Below, piece by piece: positions 16,402 to 26,743 of a stretch of 64,000 nt of DNA. The stretch is from Cristatella mucedo (lineage: Eukaryota > Bryozoa > Phylactolaemata > Cristatellidae): assembly GCA_009760855.2 (NCBI GenBank), contig WPIO01000015.1, positions 3,453,501 through 3,517,500 of the forward strand. Reading direction: 5' to 3'. A program made the translations under genes and the position numbers. Under the pieces are notes generated by a model, which worked only from the letters and a program-made list of their open reading frames with translations, was not told where the DNA came from and made no database searches. Within the stretch, counting starts at the first letter, position 1. Every line of letters begins with the position of its first letter.

Positions 16402-17108
16402 ATGGCAGCGAGTTGCCGTAGCTGGTGGCAAGTCCGCAGATGGCGGCGAGTCGCCCGGCGCTTCGTGACGAGCGCATCGCCTTTGCCGGTGGCGCTCGTC
16501 AATTTGTCACTGCTGTGCGGATAGCATCGACGGCCGGGCAGCGCCTGGCGCAGCTGTGGGCACTTGCCCAGAGCAATGGTGGCGCTGCGCCAAGCATGGC
16601 AGCCACGATGCTCCCTCTGCCTCTTAAGCCATCAAAATTGGATGTGACAGCTGGGTCGCTCAGTGCCAACGTCAGAGCACATGCTAGTGAGCGAACTGAA
16701 CCAATTCATGAATCAAGCAAGACATGCTGTCCCTTCCCGACTGGGAATTCTTTCTGGGTAGACCCAGGCTGTGGCCAGCTGTCGGTAGTGTTAGTATACA
16801 CGAGACTAGCGAAAATGTGGGCTGAATGTTGATCAGATCCTGTGTAAGATTGCACACCTAAATGGATTGAGTCGGAAGAGCTAGTGGAAGAAATCGTGCT
16901 TAGCCTGATTGAGAAGCAGTTCAAATAGGCCGACTGGAACAAAAGAATGAAGAGAACCTAAAAGAGAGCGGCATAATCTTGAGGTCGACACGGTGGTTGA
17001 GAGGGAGCTACTGAGCGTCGGTGAGAAGTGGCATCCTGTCACTGATGCTTGCCGGGAAATATGTTGTAACGAAGTAATGTTCAGTAGGCTTGAGCGGCTG
17101 TAACGGGA
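16402..17108. other. downstream flank of ETFBKMT, no gene assigned
   Basis: An open frame of 135 codons starts at 16425, immediately after the methyltransferase stop. It is Ala/Arg-rich and matches nothing I recognise, so it is most likely 3' UTR or flank. A LINE-like smear (GCGGCATAATCTTGAGGTCG, near 16.97 kb) follows on the minus strand. Confidence 0.35.
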
Positions 17109-17144
17109 TACGGCCAGCTGGAGGGTGACCTCCAGCTGGCCGTA
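17109..17144. repeat. perfect 16-bp inverted repeat with 4-nt loop
   Basis: Arms 17109-17124 and 17129-17144 are exact reverse complements, and the loop is GTGA. It lies outside any recognised gene or transposon terminus. It could be a transcript hairpin or a footprint of an unrecognised mobile element. Confidence 0.85.
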
Positions 17145-17749
17145 GTTGTTGCTGCTTATTTCATCGTTATCGTTGGCGAACGCGATCTTGTTAAAAAGAA
17201 AATAGCAGAAGAAGAGGATCGATAGTCGAGCGGTCGCTCCTCTGGCTCGATGGCCCTGCTTCGATAGCGACGGTCTGTGGCTAGAAGGCGGCGTAACTAA
17301 GACATGATGCTGTCAAGCCGGAAATGGCCTGTCCTCCTAGTCTCGGCTCCAATGTCATATATCTACAGGGAAATCTCTTTTCGGTGTTGGTACTTATGTG
17401 CTAGTGCCCATATGCCCATTTCATCCGGAGGCGCTTTAACACTAATCGCAATAACAACATACGCAGCGACCCGGATTAACCAATTCTCATACCGTGCATT
17501 GAGCATTGGCTGGAAGGACTGCACGCGAGCTGATCAGTGACAATAGCACATGCACGGCTGCAGCAAGCTGAAGCACCACCAAGAAAACTTGGGACGTTGA
17601 AAAAGCAGCCGCTTGAGAGAAAAATGCCGGTTTGCGGCTTGATTCCACGCCGTCAAGTCAAGAGTATCAAGATTTCAGTCGGTTATGAGTTTAGGATATT
17701 AGGTGCGAAAAAATGAAGGCAGTGATTTGAGGTCGGTTAATGGCATAGC

Positions 17750-18271
17750 TGTACCCTGGAGTAGGCGACCCACTGACATTCGATATGTCGGGCTGGGCGT
17801 CGCCTTGCCCCGGAAAGGCAAAACCTGGGGTCAGCTCCCAGTGGCCCGAGGACCGGAACTTGGAACAGCGTGCCCGCTCTCTTTCGGCGAAGCTCGCGAC
17901 GGTGGTGGACGTCCGCTCCGTGTATCCCAGAGTACTCAGCCAGCCGGGTCTTGGACGGCCTATGCTTGCTGTGGTGAGACGGAATCCTGCGACGGTGCGA
18001 CTGTGGAAGCCGACTGAGAACTAGCACGTTTGTTCTCGCTTGCTTCGTCATCCCGCGCCCTTGTAGTTTACCTTGTATAGGACTTTCCTCTGTAGACTTG
18101 TTTAGTTCCCCCTTTGTATAGCACATGCGTATGTATTATATAAAGTGTCGTGTACCCGTTCGATCACCCGTGAACCACTGTTGCCAGAGGGCCCGGTGTA
18201 ACGACCTAGTACGGAGATAGAAAGTAAGGGGCCGTAGTTGGAATAGGCTAGCACCTGTGAACTGGGCTTCA
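17750..18271 (+). repeat. 5' LTR of the gypsy element
   Basis: About 520 bp with TG...CA ends, closely matching 24446-24986. A TATA-like TATTATATAAAG lies near 18.13 kb at the equivalent place in both LTRs and would serve as the element promoter. Minor indels distinguish the two LTRs, so the insertion is not recent. Confidence 0.85.
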
Positions 18272-18635
18272 TTTTGGTGACCCTGACGTGACGAACATGT
18301 TAGCAACCTTCTTGATATTTTCGGCTATCTGTAATATACATTGTTTTACTTGTATGTTCTATGCGTTGGTAGTGGCCCACATTCATCCGCGGTAAGGGAA
18401 TTTGATTGGTCGACTCTATCGAATGAGGGAGGGATAGGACTGGAACAGACCCCGTGCAGTAATGGCCAACAGTGGCTATCCAGCTTTACCATGGATCAGG
18501 AGGCGTACTATCGGACGCAGCCCAGAAAATTGCCGTGTGATGACGGCTCTTTAGAAGCAGGAACTCGAGTTAGGTACGAGCATGAACGACCAGTGGATTG
18601 GCGGCTACTGGGGCACCCAGGTAACGTCGGGTATA

Positions 18636-18908
18636 CTGTAATGTATCTCCGTCAGTAACTCCACAAAGTCAAAAAGACCATGTGGGTGTTACGCAGGAGA
18701 GTTTTGTATAGCGCACTCACAGCCTAAGTGGCTTTCGGTTACGCATTCGGTAGCCAACAGACTTCGTCTCACGCAACAAAGAGAAAGTGGGAAGCATAGC
18801 CGAGTCAGGAGAGCAGTTGAGGTAGTGAGTAGCATAGAAGTAGCAGCTCAGGACCGCTGAAAACGATGTGCCATAGTCGGCAGTTGGAGAGTAGATGTCG
18901 TTGCATAG
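18636..18908 (-). mobile_element. LINE 3'-end fragment (TACATT family)
   Basis: Minus-strand 3' terminus of the LINE family seen at 32.7 kb: AATGTATCTCCGTCAGTAACT, then GTGGGTGTTACGCAGGAGAG, then the CATTCGGTAGCCAACAGACT block. It is nested in the gypsy leader region. Confidence 0.7.
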
Positions 18909-19564
18909 GTCTGGGTGGGGCCACAGCAGTGAGATTCCGACAAGGCCCTGAGCCCGTAGCTTCACCACATGAGCACGTTGCTGCTGCCGCCTGGCCGGCG
19001 GGTTGTGCCATCACTCCAGCAGTCAGATACCCAGTCAGCTTCGACTCGTGAGTATTGGCCAGGGTCAAATGAGTTTTGGCCCCCAGCAGCCGGGTGACCC
19101 GTACACTCCAGGCCCAGTAGTCCCATTAAAGGGCTTTAGCGATGATGAGAGCGAGTCGTTCATGGACTGGTGCAAGTGATTATGTGTACTTGCGATTTAC
19201 TGTATATGGACTAGTGATATCCAGTGGGATAAACTACGGACGTTTTTCGAGGGCAGGGCGACAAGGATGTTCCTCAGAGCGACGGAGTCGCTGGGTAGCT
19301 ACTACACGCTTGAGCAGCTGGTAGAAGCCCTGAGAGCAGTTTTTGAACTGAGTAGATGGCAGAAGACTGCTAGAATGCGCTTGTGTGCCAAGCAACAATT
19401 GTCGCAGCAAAGTGTATGAGTTTTATGAATGCATCTTGAAGGATGCAGGAATAGCGTTCCCTAAGATGGCCGCTGCCGACCTCGACGGGGTACTGCTTTC
19501 AACTTTTCCGGCTTAAACCCTTGGCATTGGCGAGCATGTATTTCGCCATGGTGTCTTAACTTGA

Positions 19565-20746
19565 ATGAAGCTCGGCGATCCGCCAAGCGTTGCAAAGAGC
19601 TGGAGAGGCAGAAACAGGTTGGTGGGCGGGGGGGGGCAGGCCTGTGGTAGGGAAATCCAGTCACATGGGCCACGTGGAACAGGTGCCACTATGGTAAGCC
19701 TTAGTGAGCAACTCCTGGCATCCCAGTTCCAGCGCCTTTGTGACTTAGAGGCTAGACTCGAATCAAGAGAAGTTTCGACCAGTACTAGGGGCAGTCGTGG
19801 TGGGCGACCAGACGATGTCTATACCCACGATAAACGGCCGATTTGTCGACGATTCAAGCAGCCTGGCCATAGAGAGCGGCAGTGCAGGCAGTGGGAGCAA
19901 GCCCAGATGCGCAGCGGACCGGGTGTCCTACATTTCTGGGAAAACCCAATCCAGATGGAGCACGAGCTGACCGAGAGCTCTCCTAATCTTGTTCGGCTTG
20001 GGGAGGTTCTGGATAGGATGAGGGCAAATGGTCTCAAGATCAAACCCTCAAAATGCCACTTCGCCAGGGACAAAGTGTGTTATCTGGGGCACGTACTGTC
20101 TCCGGACGGTATATTGCCAGCTCCTGAGAATGTGGACAAGATTGTGCCTTACCCACCACCCAGAGATGCCCAGGGTGTCAGGCAGTTCGTTGGACTGGCC
20201 TCCTACTACCGCAAGTCTGGGCCGGGGTTTGCGAATGTGCCGGGGTTTGTGAAAATCGCTGTGCCGCTAAACAACCTGCTGTGGAAGGGTAAGCCCTTCG
20301 TGTGGTCGGGGGAATGCAAGCGTTCCTTCAAGGATTTCCGGGACCGGCTGTGTGCCAAGCAAATTCTTAGGTTCCCAGACTTTGCAGCATCGTGTGTACT
20401 TAGTACGAATGCCAGTGGTACTGCTCTAGGGGCCGTTTTCGGGCAAGTGGCTGATGGAAAGGAGCATGCCGTGGCCTATTTCAGCCGAATTCTGAACAAG
20501 GCCGAACGTAATTATTCCACCGTTGAGCGTAAGGCATTAGCAGTTGTAGCAGCAGTGCGCCACTGTCGAGGGTACCTTTATGGTCACCGGTTCTCTGTCT
20601 TGAATGACCACCAGCCTTTGGTGTGGGTTTTCAAAGGGAATGACGAATCTCGGCACTTAGCTAAGTGGGCCTTACAGCTACAGGAGTACGACGTGGAGGT
20701 GAAATATCGTTGTGGGACGGCTAATGCCAATGCGGATGCTCTGTGA
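19565..20746 (+). pseudogene. gypsy gag-pol remnant with internal deletion
   Basis: A 393-codon frame joins a nucleocapsid-like knuckle (CRRFKQPGHRERQC, residues about 92-105) directly to the reverse-transcriptase connection region (IKPSKCHFARDKVCYLGHV), then to RNase H (STNASGTALGAV, then NYSTVERKALAVVAAV, then DHQPLVWVFKG). The aspartic protease and the whole RT palm with its YxDD motif are absent, although the frame stays open. This points to an in-frame internal deletion. It ends at a TGA (20744-20746) within the usual linker to integrase. Confidence 0.8.
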
Positions 20747-21767
20747 CGCTTGCAAGAGCCCGCCCCTGCTGGCTTTGTAGGCACTGTCGTTGCAGCCGAG
20801 GCTGACCCTGCGTACATGAGGAAAATGCAGTTGAACAATTCGTTGCTTCGCTACCTAATGGATTCGTTGCAGGGGAACGATATCGGACACTGCACACAGG
20901 AGCATAGACAATACGTAGACGATCATCGCTATCGCTAGTCGTTCGTTCTGCTCCCGTATGGGTGTCTCTATCGGGCGTCGCCGGAAGGTGCCGGAAGCAG
21001 CTGGTGGTACCTGTGCTGCCCTTCGGCTGCATGTGAATCAGGAGTGTCACGACGGTCTGTTCGGAGCACATTTGGGCACCCAGAAGACCCTGAGCCGCGT
21101 GCAGGAGCGATATTTCTGGCCAGGCATGGCAGAAGACATCGCGGAGTACGTAAGGACGTGCATCGCATGCCACTCCAAAAAGCGGCCTAGGCAATGGGCG
21201 AAAGTGCCTCTGAATAGCATCCCAGTGGAACGACCTTGGCAACGAGTTGCCATGAACAAAGTGAAGCTGCCACTAACATCGTCAGGGAACCGGTACATAC
21301 TAGTTATGACCGACTGCTTCACCAAGTGGTCCGAGGCTAGAGTGATTTCGGACCAGACAGCACTGACCTGTGCCAAAGTCTTCATGGAAGAGATTGTCTG
21401 CCGCACGGTGTTCCCGATCAGGTCCTCTCTGACCGTGGGGCCAACTTTAAGTCTCGAATGCTCGAGCTGGTGTGTCACATGATGTCTATCGACCAATTGC
21501 ACACATCGCCGTATCACCCGCAGACTGATGGGCTAGTAGAGCGCTTTAATGGCAAGCTTGTAGAGATGCTTTCCATGTTTGCCAGTAGCAATCAGCGTGA
21601 TTGGGACTTTTTCATACCGTACGTGCTGTTTGCCTATCGAACTTGCTTTCACGAGTCGACTCGCTGCAGCCCATTTTTCATGAACCACGGGCGGGAGTCT
21701 CGTTTGCCAATAGACCTAGTGTTGCCTGTGGACGAGCCGTGTGAAACCGGGGACAACCATGTGTAGA

Positions 21768-21865
<98 letters not shown>

Positions 21866-21876
21866 ATATATATATA
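21768..21876. repeat. (TA)n microsatellite
   Basis: About 100 bp of TA dinucleotide within the gypsy integrase region, adjoining a SINE. Frames across it are poly-Ile/Tyr artefacts. Confidence 0.95.
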
Positions 21877-21879
21877 GTT

Positions 21880-22015
21880 TATTTGTATAGCGCCCCAAGA
21901 GAACTTAATCTCTATTATTATTATCAGGCGCTTAACATATGCCTTGGGGCTCGAGCTCATGACCTCAGCCAGACCTTTGTCGGGGCGAGCACCTTAACAC
22001 TGGACCAAACCAGCT
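21880..22015 (-). mobile_element. SINE, family 2
   Basis: The reverse strand reads the tRNA-like head with TTAAGGTGCTCGCCCCGACA and the block CTGAGGTCATGAGCTCGAGC, then the tail with GGGGCGCTATACAAATAAAC. It is inserted into the gypsy integrase coding region next to the TA microsatellite. Confidence 0.7.
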
Positions 22016-22779
22016 CGGCATGCGTGATAAGCTTGTCGCAGCATGTGACGTAGCAAGGCAAAACATTCAGGCTGCTCAGGCCAAGCAAAAGCGGTAGTAC
22101 GACCGTACTGAATCAGAATCCACGTTGAAGGTCGGTGACTATGTGTATGTTTATACGCCCAGGCCTCGGAGAGGTCTTTCACCAAAGTTGCAACACCTGT
22201 GGCGAGGTTCCCTCCTTATTGTGGACCGTATTGACATTAACGTCCGTGATGTGGACGAACACGACGCTGCTGGCACACCTAGCACAGTACATATCAACCA
22301 CGGCTAACCAGCTTGGAGCAGGGCCACAGGACTGCCGCCTGCTGACCTGGAGGACGAGCTTCCCACACCAAGCACTTCTGATGAGGCAGATGGAGGGGAA
22401 AGTAATGCGGATCAGCCACCGGTCATTGCCGATCACGCTGATGAGGAACAGGCTGAACCGACGGCGACACCTCCACTCGACGACGAACTAACACTTGGAG
22501 TTGGACCACCTACTGCCTTGCTAAGCGATCAGGCTAATGCAGGCCCAGCAGGCTCACCTCAAAGCATGCGCCAGCGGAAGCCCAACCCCGTTTTGCAGAC
22601 TTTGTGTAGAATTCGTGTGTTCCGTGGCAGGTGAAAGATTGAACAGATAATGCTGTTTTTTTCTGAATTTAGGTATACCTCGACTCCGGTGTTTTTTCCT
22701 GATTTTAGGTCGACCTCGACTCCGGTCAACGTGCATTGTGGAGCCTTTGGGACTTCGATGGACAGCAACCGTCTGGCCG

Positions 22780-24000
22780 CCTCATAATGTAATGTAATGT
22801 ATTCCCGTCTGTAACTCTGTACCCATGCTGGGTTCGGTTGGCTGGGACCGGACGGCTTTAGTGAGGGTTAGGGTCACCGGCTAGGCCGGGGTCGGACCTA
22901 CGGCACGGCCGGATGTATGCGGTGACGTTAAGTCACCGGGGCTCTTGGGTACGGGAAGTTGGCCAAGTAAGTCGTGGTGTTGGAGGCTCCCGGTCTCGCC
23001 GAGTTATGCACCTGGATTCGTGCAGGCGTGCTCCGGCGATGCTGCCACGCACGCAAGGGAACTAGTACCCAAGGCCCGAGCGGAGCTGGATAGCTCGCTC
23101 GTTGTTGACTTGTTTGTACCGCGTTCCCCTCGTGTAGTGTGTTCGTGACCCCCCCCCCCGTGTGTTTGCGTCTTTCGGTGGAAGCTTACGACTGTGGTAG
23201 TTGTCGACTCGGACTAGCCAGCAGTTACTCAGCCAGCCGGGTTTTGGACGGCGTACGCTCGTACTGTTGGATTCGGAGTCGGTACAACGACAGGACTGCA
23301 GAAGCCGACTGACCCCAACTGACACGTTTGTTCGCACTTGCTGCATCGTCTTGCGCCCCCGTAGTGTACTGTGTATAGGACCCTCCCTGTAGACTTGTTT
23401 AGTTGCTCTGTTGTTGTTGGCGCATGCGTTAATATAGAGGTTTAACCGGACGGCCGCTCGTCTTACCCTAGCTCGGCGGCATGGCGAGCGGCAGCGTGGC
23501 CGGAGTATGGAGGGGTTTGGCAGGAAATAGCCTTTGACCCCAGGAACTCGGTTACAACTCCACAAAGTCATAAAGACCATGTGGGTATTATGCAGGTGAG
23601 TTTTATATAGTGCACTCACAGCCTAAGCGGCTTTCGGTACGCATTCGGTACCCAACAGACTTCGTCTCACGCAACAAAGAAAAAGTTGGAGGCACAGCAG
23701 AGTCAGGAGAGCAGTTGAGATAGTGAGTAGCATGGAAGTAGCAGCTCAGGACCGCTGAAAAGGATGAGCTATAGTCGGCAGCAGGAGAGTAGTTGTCGTT
23801 GCGTAAGAGTTGTTTAAGCGAGTTCTACAGTCTAGGACCTGCAGAGCTAAAGCTTCTGTCGCCAACGGTCTATAAGCGGAGGAATGGAACAGCTCATGAG
23901 GATGATGCCCGCAGAGAGGACAGCGACCGCTAACTTTCCAGAAGCAAATACGCCCGTGAACTGGACATCGCTTGATAAATTCGAGAACATCTTAGATTAG
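22780..24000 (-). mobile_element. LINE (TACATT family), split by a solo LTR
   Basis: The 3' tail with TGTAATGTAATGTA begins near 22.78 kb and the sequence ATTCCCGTCTGTAACTC is interrupted at 22817. After the solo LTR the same LINE resumes at 23557 (ACTCCACAAAGTCATAAAG) and continues into a degraded RT C-terminal region to about 24.0 kb. Confidence 0.75.
22818..23556 (+). mobile_element. solo LTR of a related gypsy element
   Basis: The 739-bp unit starts TGTACCCATG and ends GGTTACA. It is flanked by the 4-bp duplication ACTC (22814-22817 and 23557-23560) and lies inside a LINE. Internal blocks (AGCCGACTGA, GACACGTTTGTTC, TGTAGACTTGTTTAGTTG) match the LTRs at 17.75 and 24.45 kb, so it is a diverged member of the same LTR family that lost its interior by LTR-LTR recombination. 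Confidence 0.8.
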
Positions 24001-24039
24001 TGATGTTGGTAGCGAGGTAATAGATTTGTAATCTTGGTT

Positions 24040-24420
24040 ACTCGGTGTCAGGCTCATGAACCACGGCTGTATATGTGGAGCTTTTGTGATAGTTGGACGA
24101 CATATATACAGAGTGGATAGTTGCAGATGCGAGTGTGGTTCGGCATACGGAACGCTGGTCCAGAACAACGCCAACGGTTTATTGTACAAGGCACGGAGCA
24201 GCAAGACGCACGACTGCCTTCGCCCCCTTCTCACACTAGAGTCGCTCCCCTTCTCCACTCCTCTGGTTGACCCCGATGATTCATCGAGGACCACAACTGT
24301 GCAGCTGCCGACCCTGATGGTGAATTCACCATCTGGCCACCAGGGGTTACCGGCCGGTGTCCATGCCACATCACAGGCTCATTAGAGGAGCCGGCATACT
24401 CTCAAACTACAGCGAGGACG
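24040..24420. repeat. dispersed repeat shared with 44.2-44.6 kb
   Basis: AACGCCAACGGTTTATTGTA, then CTTCGCCCCCTTCTCACAC, then GGTGAATTCACCATCTG recur with small changes at 44.32-44.50 kb. It is probably an LTR or other transposon end read in reverse (a TTTATT polyadenylation complement), but it is not delimited. Confidence 0.5.
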
Positions 24421-24445
24421 CATCTTCCCTTCGGATGGTGACATA

Positions 24446-24986
24446 TGTACCCTAAAGCAGGCGGACCCACTGACATTTGATATGTCAGGCCTTATATTAT
24501 ATGTCGTCGCCTTGCCCCGGAAGGGCAAAACCTGGGGTCAGCTCCCAGTGGCCCGAGGACCAAAACTTGGGACAGCGTGCTCACTCTCTTTCGGCGAAGC
24601 TCTTGACGGTGGTGGACGCCCGCTCCGTGTATCCCAGAGTACTCAGCTAGCCGGGTCTTTGACGGCGTATGCTTGTACTGGTGAGACGGAGTCCTGCGAC
24701 GGTGCGACTGTGGAAGCCGACTGAGAACTAGCACGTTTGTTCTCGCTTGCTTCGTCATCCCGCGCCCCTGTAGTTTACCTTGTATAGGACCTTCCTCTGT
24801 AGACTTGTTTAGTTACCCCCCCCCCCCTTTGTATAGCGCATGGGTGTGTATTATATAAAGTGTTGTGTACCCGTTCGATCACCCGTGAACCACTGTTGCC
24901 GGAGGGCCCGGTGTAACGACCTAGAACGGACATATATAGTAGGGGGCCGGAGTGGGAATAGGCTAGCACCCTTGAACTTGGCTGCA
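24446..24986 (+). repeat. 3' LTR of the gypsy element
   Basis: Partner of 17750-18271, with TGTACCCT start and CA end, followed by the TAGC target duplication. It differs by small indels including a C9 run near 24.82 kb and an extra TTATATTATATG segment near 24.49 kb. Confidence 0.85.
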
Positions 24987-25099
24987 TAGCTAAACACACC
25001 GGCTTAAGGTGCGATGAAGCTGCATGTGCTCGCTAAAGAGCTGCTACTGTTTGAGGGCAGTTTGACTAACTGGCTTAGCTGACGCAGACGTGCACGGTT

Positions 25100-25260
25100 T
25101 GATGTAACGTCTCTTCGTCTGTAGCTCCACAAGGACTAGGTGTTATGCAGGAGAGTTTTAGCTAGCGCACTCACAGCCTAAGCGGCTTTCGGTACGCATT
25201 CGGTAGCCAACAGACTTTATCTCATGCAACAAAGAGAGTGAGAAGCAGAGCAGAGTCAGG
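25100..25260 (-). mobile_element. LINE 3'-end fragment broken by the viral element
   Basis: The TACATT-family LINE tail reads CCGTAGCTCC...GCATTCGGTAGCCAACAGAC and stops after GAGTCAGGA at 25260. Other copies continue GAGCAGTTGAGG from this point. The abrupt stop at this exact point defines the left border of the A+T-rich element. Confidence 0.75.
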
Positions 25261-25374
25261 AGTGATGAGTGTTTTTTCCCTTTTACGACACCGTGAAATT
25301 TTTCGCCAACCTCGGTTCCACCTTCGGTTGTCAAAAATTCCCCGATATCGTAAAAGGAAAAAACCTCTCATCAC
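25261..25374. repeat. terminal hairpin of the viral element
   Basis: The outer 113 nt fold on themselves. The arm starting GTGATGAG at 25262 pairs with the arm ending CTCATCAC at 25374. Two long stems (roughly 25262-25289 with 25349-25374, and 25295-25311 with 25326-25342) are separated by a small internal loop and capped by a short loop around 25312-25325. Most positions pair. No copy exists at the right end. Confidence 0.8.
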
Positions 25375-25440
25375 CAAATTCAACCGTTTGTGTTACTTTG
25401 CTGAATAAACTGATAGTTTTAATATTTATTCTAGCAGAAA
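25374..25440 (+). repeat. left inverted terminal repeat (inner part)
   Basis: This is the reverse complement, with a few substitutions, of 43904-43969. The core GTGTTACTTTG, then GAATAAACTGATAGTTTT and AGCAGAAA, is shared. Homology starts exactly at the base of the terminal hairpin. Confidence 0.9.
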
Positions 25441-25470
25441 CATTGACACTTTTCAAAATTATATAGAAAA

Positions 25471-25828
25471 ATGCCAGATTTAAGAAAAGACTTTGCCCTT
25501 AAAAAATATGAAGAAACTACTCAATTTAATAAAAAAAATTAGATCATATCTAATAAAGTTAACAAGAGCTAGATACGCAATTAAATTTATAAATATAATA
25601 ATAACATTAGGAGTAACTGTTTCCAGTACTTATATTCAAATAATCCCAGCTATTAGTCATGCAGTCACTTTCTTTTCAGCACTATCTGTAATGTTTGTAT
25701 CAGTTGACGGTGTACTATTAGAAATAGATAAACGTAAAAGGAATGCTTTAAATTCTATTTGTGAAATTTTTTTAAAGATTCCTAATGCTTTATCTGATGA
25801 CGAAATTACAAAAGAAGAATTTGAATGA
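25471..25828 (+). pseudogene. small two-helix membrane protein of the element, frameshifted
   Basis: The first gene inside the left terminal repeat. The ATG at 25471 is immediately preceded by TTATATAGAAAA, the element's start-proximal motif. That frame stops after 23 codons, while a second frame (from an ATG at 25508) runs to 25828 with two hydrophobic segments (AIKFINIIITLGVTVSSTYI and ISHAVTFFSALSVMFVSV) and a charged tail. An indel in the A-run near 25.53 kb probably separates the two frames. The function is unknown. The size and two helices could suit a membrane-active or virion membrane protein, but that is only a guess. Confidence 0.55.
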
Positions 25829-25856
25829 CTTGTATTGGGACATTCACAAACTGAAA

Positions 25857-26733
25857 TTAATGTTGCTTAATGACTTGCAACTCCTCTTTAACAAAACTTC
25901 TCTTAACATCATTTACGAAGTATCTAGCTGGTTGATCTCGCAATACCATTATTCTAACAATAGTATGTTTAGTCAAACTCCATATTGGATCTGTAGCTCT
26001 TCTTCTTTTTTCCTCTTCTCCTTCACCTGGTTCTAATAAATATCTAACAGTTGTGCCTAATTCTAATAACTCTTCTTGTTCTCCAACTTTTCTCTTGTAT
26101 TTTGGTTTCTTTAGTTTTACTATTTCTTTTTTTATTGCTTTAACAGGTTTTCTCCAATTGCTCTTGTAGTATTATTATTTAGATAATCAATAATCTTTGG
26201 TAAGTTATCAATCCACTCTTTGTTTCTGGTATAATCTCCTTTATTAATACTTTCTAATTCCTTTTCATATTGTGCAATAAATGCTCTCTCAGCAACTGTT
26301 CTATTAATTCTTTCAACTAATGCAACAATCTTTTTAGTAGTACCTTCTATAACACGTGTTTCATGTCTTTTCATTTCTTTAGCAAACTCTCCTTTGAACT
26401 CAGATCCTGGATCTACTGTTATTTTTAGGCCATTTCAAAGGACTTTTACTATAAGTATCTATTTTTGGTTGTGTTACTTCTTTAGAAGACTTTGTTTTAA
26501 GCGGTCTTGAATCTTTATATCTACTAGCAACATCAATAACACTCAAATCATGTTTATATCTAGAATCATTAGGCATATATAGAATATCTGCTCTATGGTT
26601 TTCATTAGGTTCAACTACATTAAAGAAACCTTGTGGAATATTCTTTGGTCTTGGTTTGAATACTGGACTTATATCTGAATCAGGATTAAACTTACCTTCT
26701 TTTTTTCCTTTCTTTTAGAGTTAAAAACGACAT
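25857..26733 (-). pseudogene. retroviral-type (DDE) integrase of the Polinton, frameshifted
   Basis: Inserts the element into host DNA. Catalytic-core landmarks read in order on the minus strand: RADILYMPND with the first Asp (about 26.59 kb) and SVIDVASRYKDSRPL, then SPLKWPK, then VDPGSEFKG with the second Asp (about 26.41 kb), then VERINRTVAERAF with the Glu (about 26.31 kb) and LNNNTTRAIGE. The C-terminal domain follows (DPIWSLTKHTIVRIM, then VKEELQVIKQH) to a TAA at 25857. Breaks occur near 26.70, 26.43 and 26.15 kb. The three catalytic residues remain but the frame does not. The ATG at 26733 is 10 nt from a divergent ATG at 26744. About 290 codons, close to other Polinton integrases. Confidence 0.9.
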
Positions 26734-26743
26734 TCTATAGAGA
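26734..26743. promoter_or_regulatory. 10-bp bidirectional start motif TCTATAGAGA
   Basis: This is the complete spacer between the ATG of the minus-strand integrase and the ATG of the plus-strand gene. It is nearly palindromic (TCTATAG/CTATAGA) and presents the TATAGA-type motif in both directions. A spacer this short leaves no room for a conventional core promoter, so the motif probably sets transcription start at or within the start codons. That is an inference. Confidence 0.55.

Larger units (their letters stand above)
20958..22306 (+). pseudogene. gypsy integrase remnant, interrupted
   Basis: The integrase N-terminal zinc-binding domain is readable (HVNQECHDGLFGAHLGTQKT, then CIACHSKK), followed by the core (NRYILVMTDCFTKWSEA) and a frame change near 21.43 kb. 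The second part (HTSPYHPQTDGLVERFNGKL, from 21458) contains the catalytic Glu. A TA microsatellite plus a SINE interrupts at 21767-22015. The C-terminal part resumes with KVGDYVYVYTPRPRRGLSPK at 22.13 kb. The first catalytic Asp position reads AMNK rather than the usual AMD-type sequence. The gene is inactive. Confidence 0.85.
17750..24986 (+). mobile_element. Ty3/gypsy LTR retrotransposon with nested insertions
   Basis: Two similar LTRs (17750-18271 and 24446-24986) both start TGTACCCT and end in CA. They are flanked by the same 4 bp, TAGC, on each side, which is a target-site duplication. Directly after the 5' LTR the sequence TTTTGGTGACCCTGACGTG is the primer-binding region typical of gypsy elements. 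The interior carries gag zinc-knuckle, RNase H and integrase remnants on the + strand. A LINE tail (18.64-18.91 kb), a TA microsatellite with SINE (21.77-22.02 kb) and a LINE containing a solo LTR (22.78-24.0 kb) are nested inside. Confidence 0.85.

Noticed and set aside
22780-24445. The 22.8 kb LTR-like unit as the 3' LTR of the gypsy element
   Set aside because: It has its own ACTC target duplication inside a LINE and is more diverged, whereas 24446-24986 matches the 5' LTR closely and shares the TAGC duplication.
26680-26720. GTAAGT near the integrase start considered as an intron donor
   Set aside because: The nearest in-frame AG would give an intron of about 21 nt, too short. A simple indel in the A/G-rich run explains the frame change.
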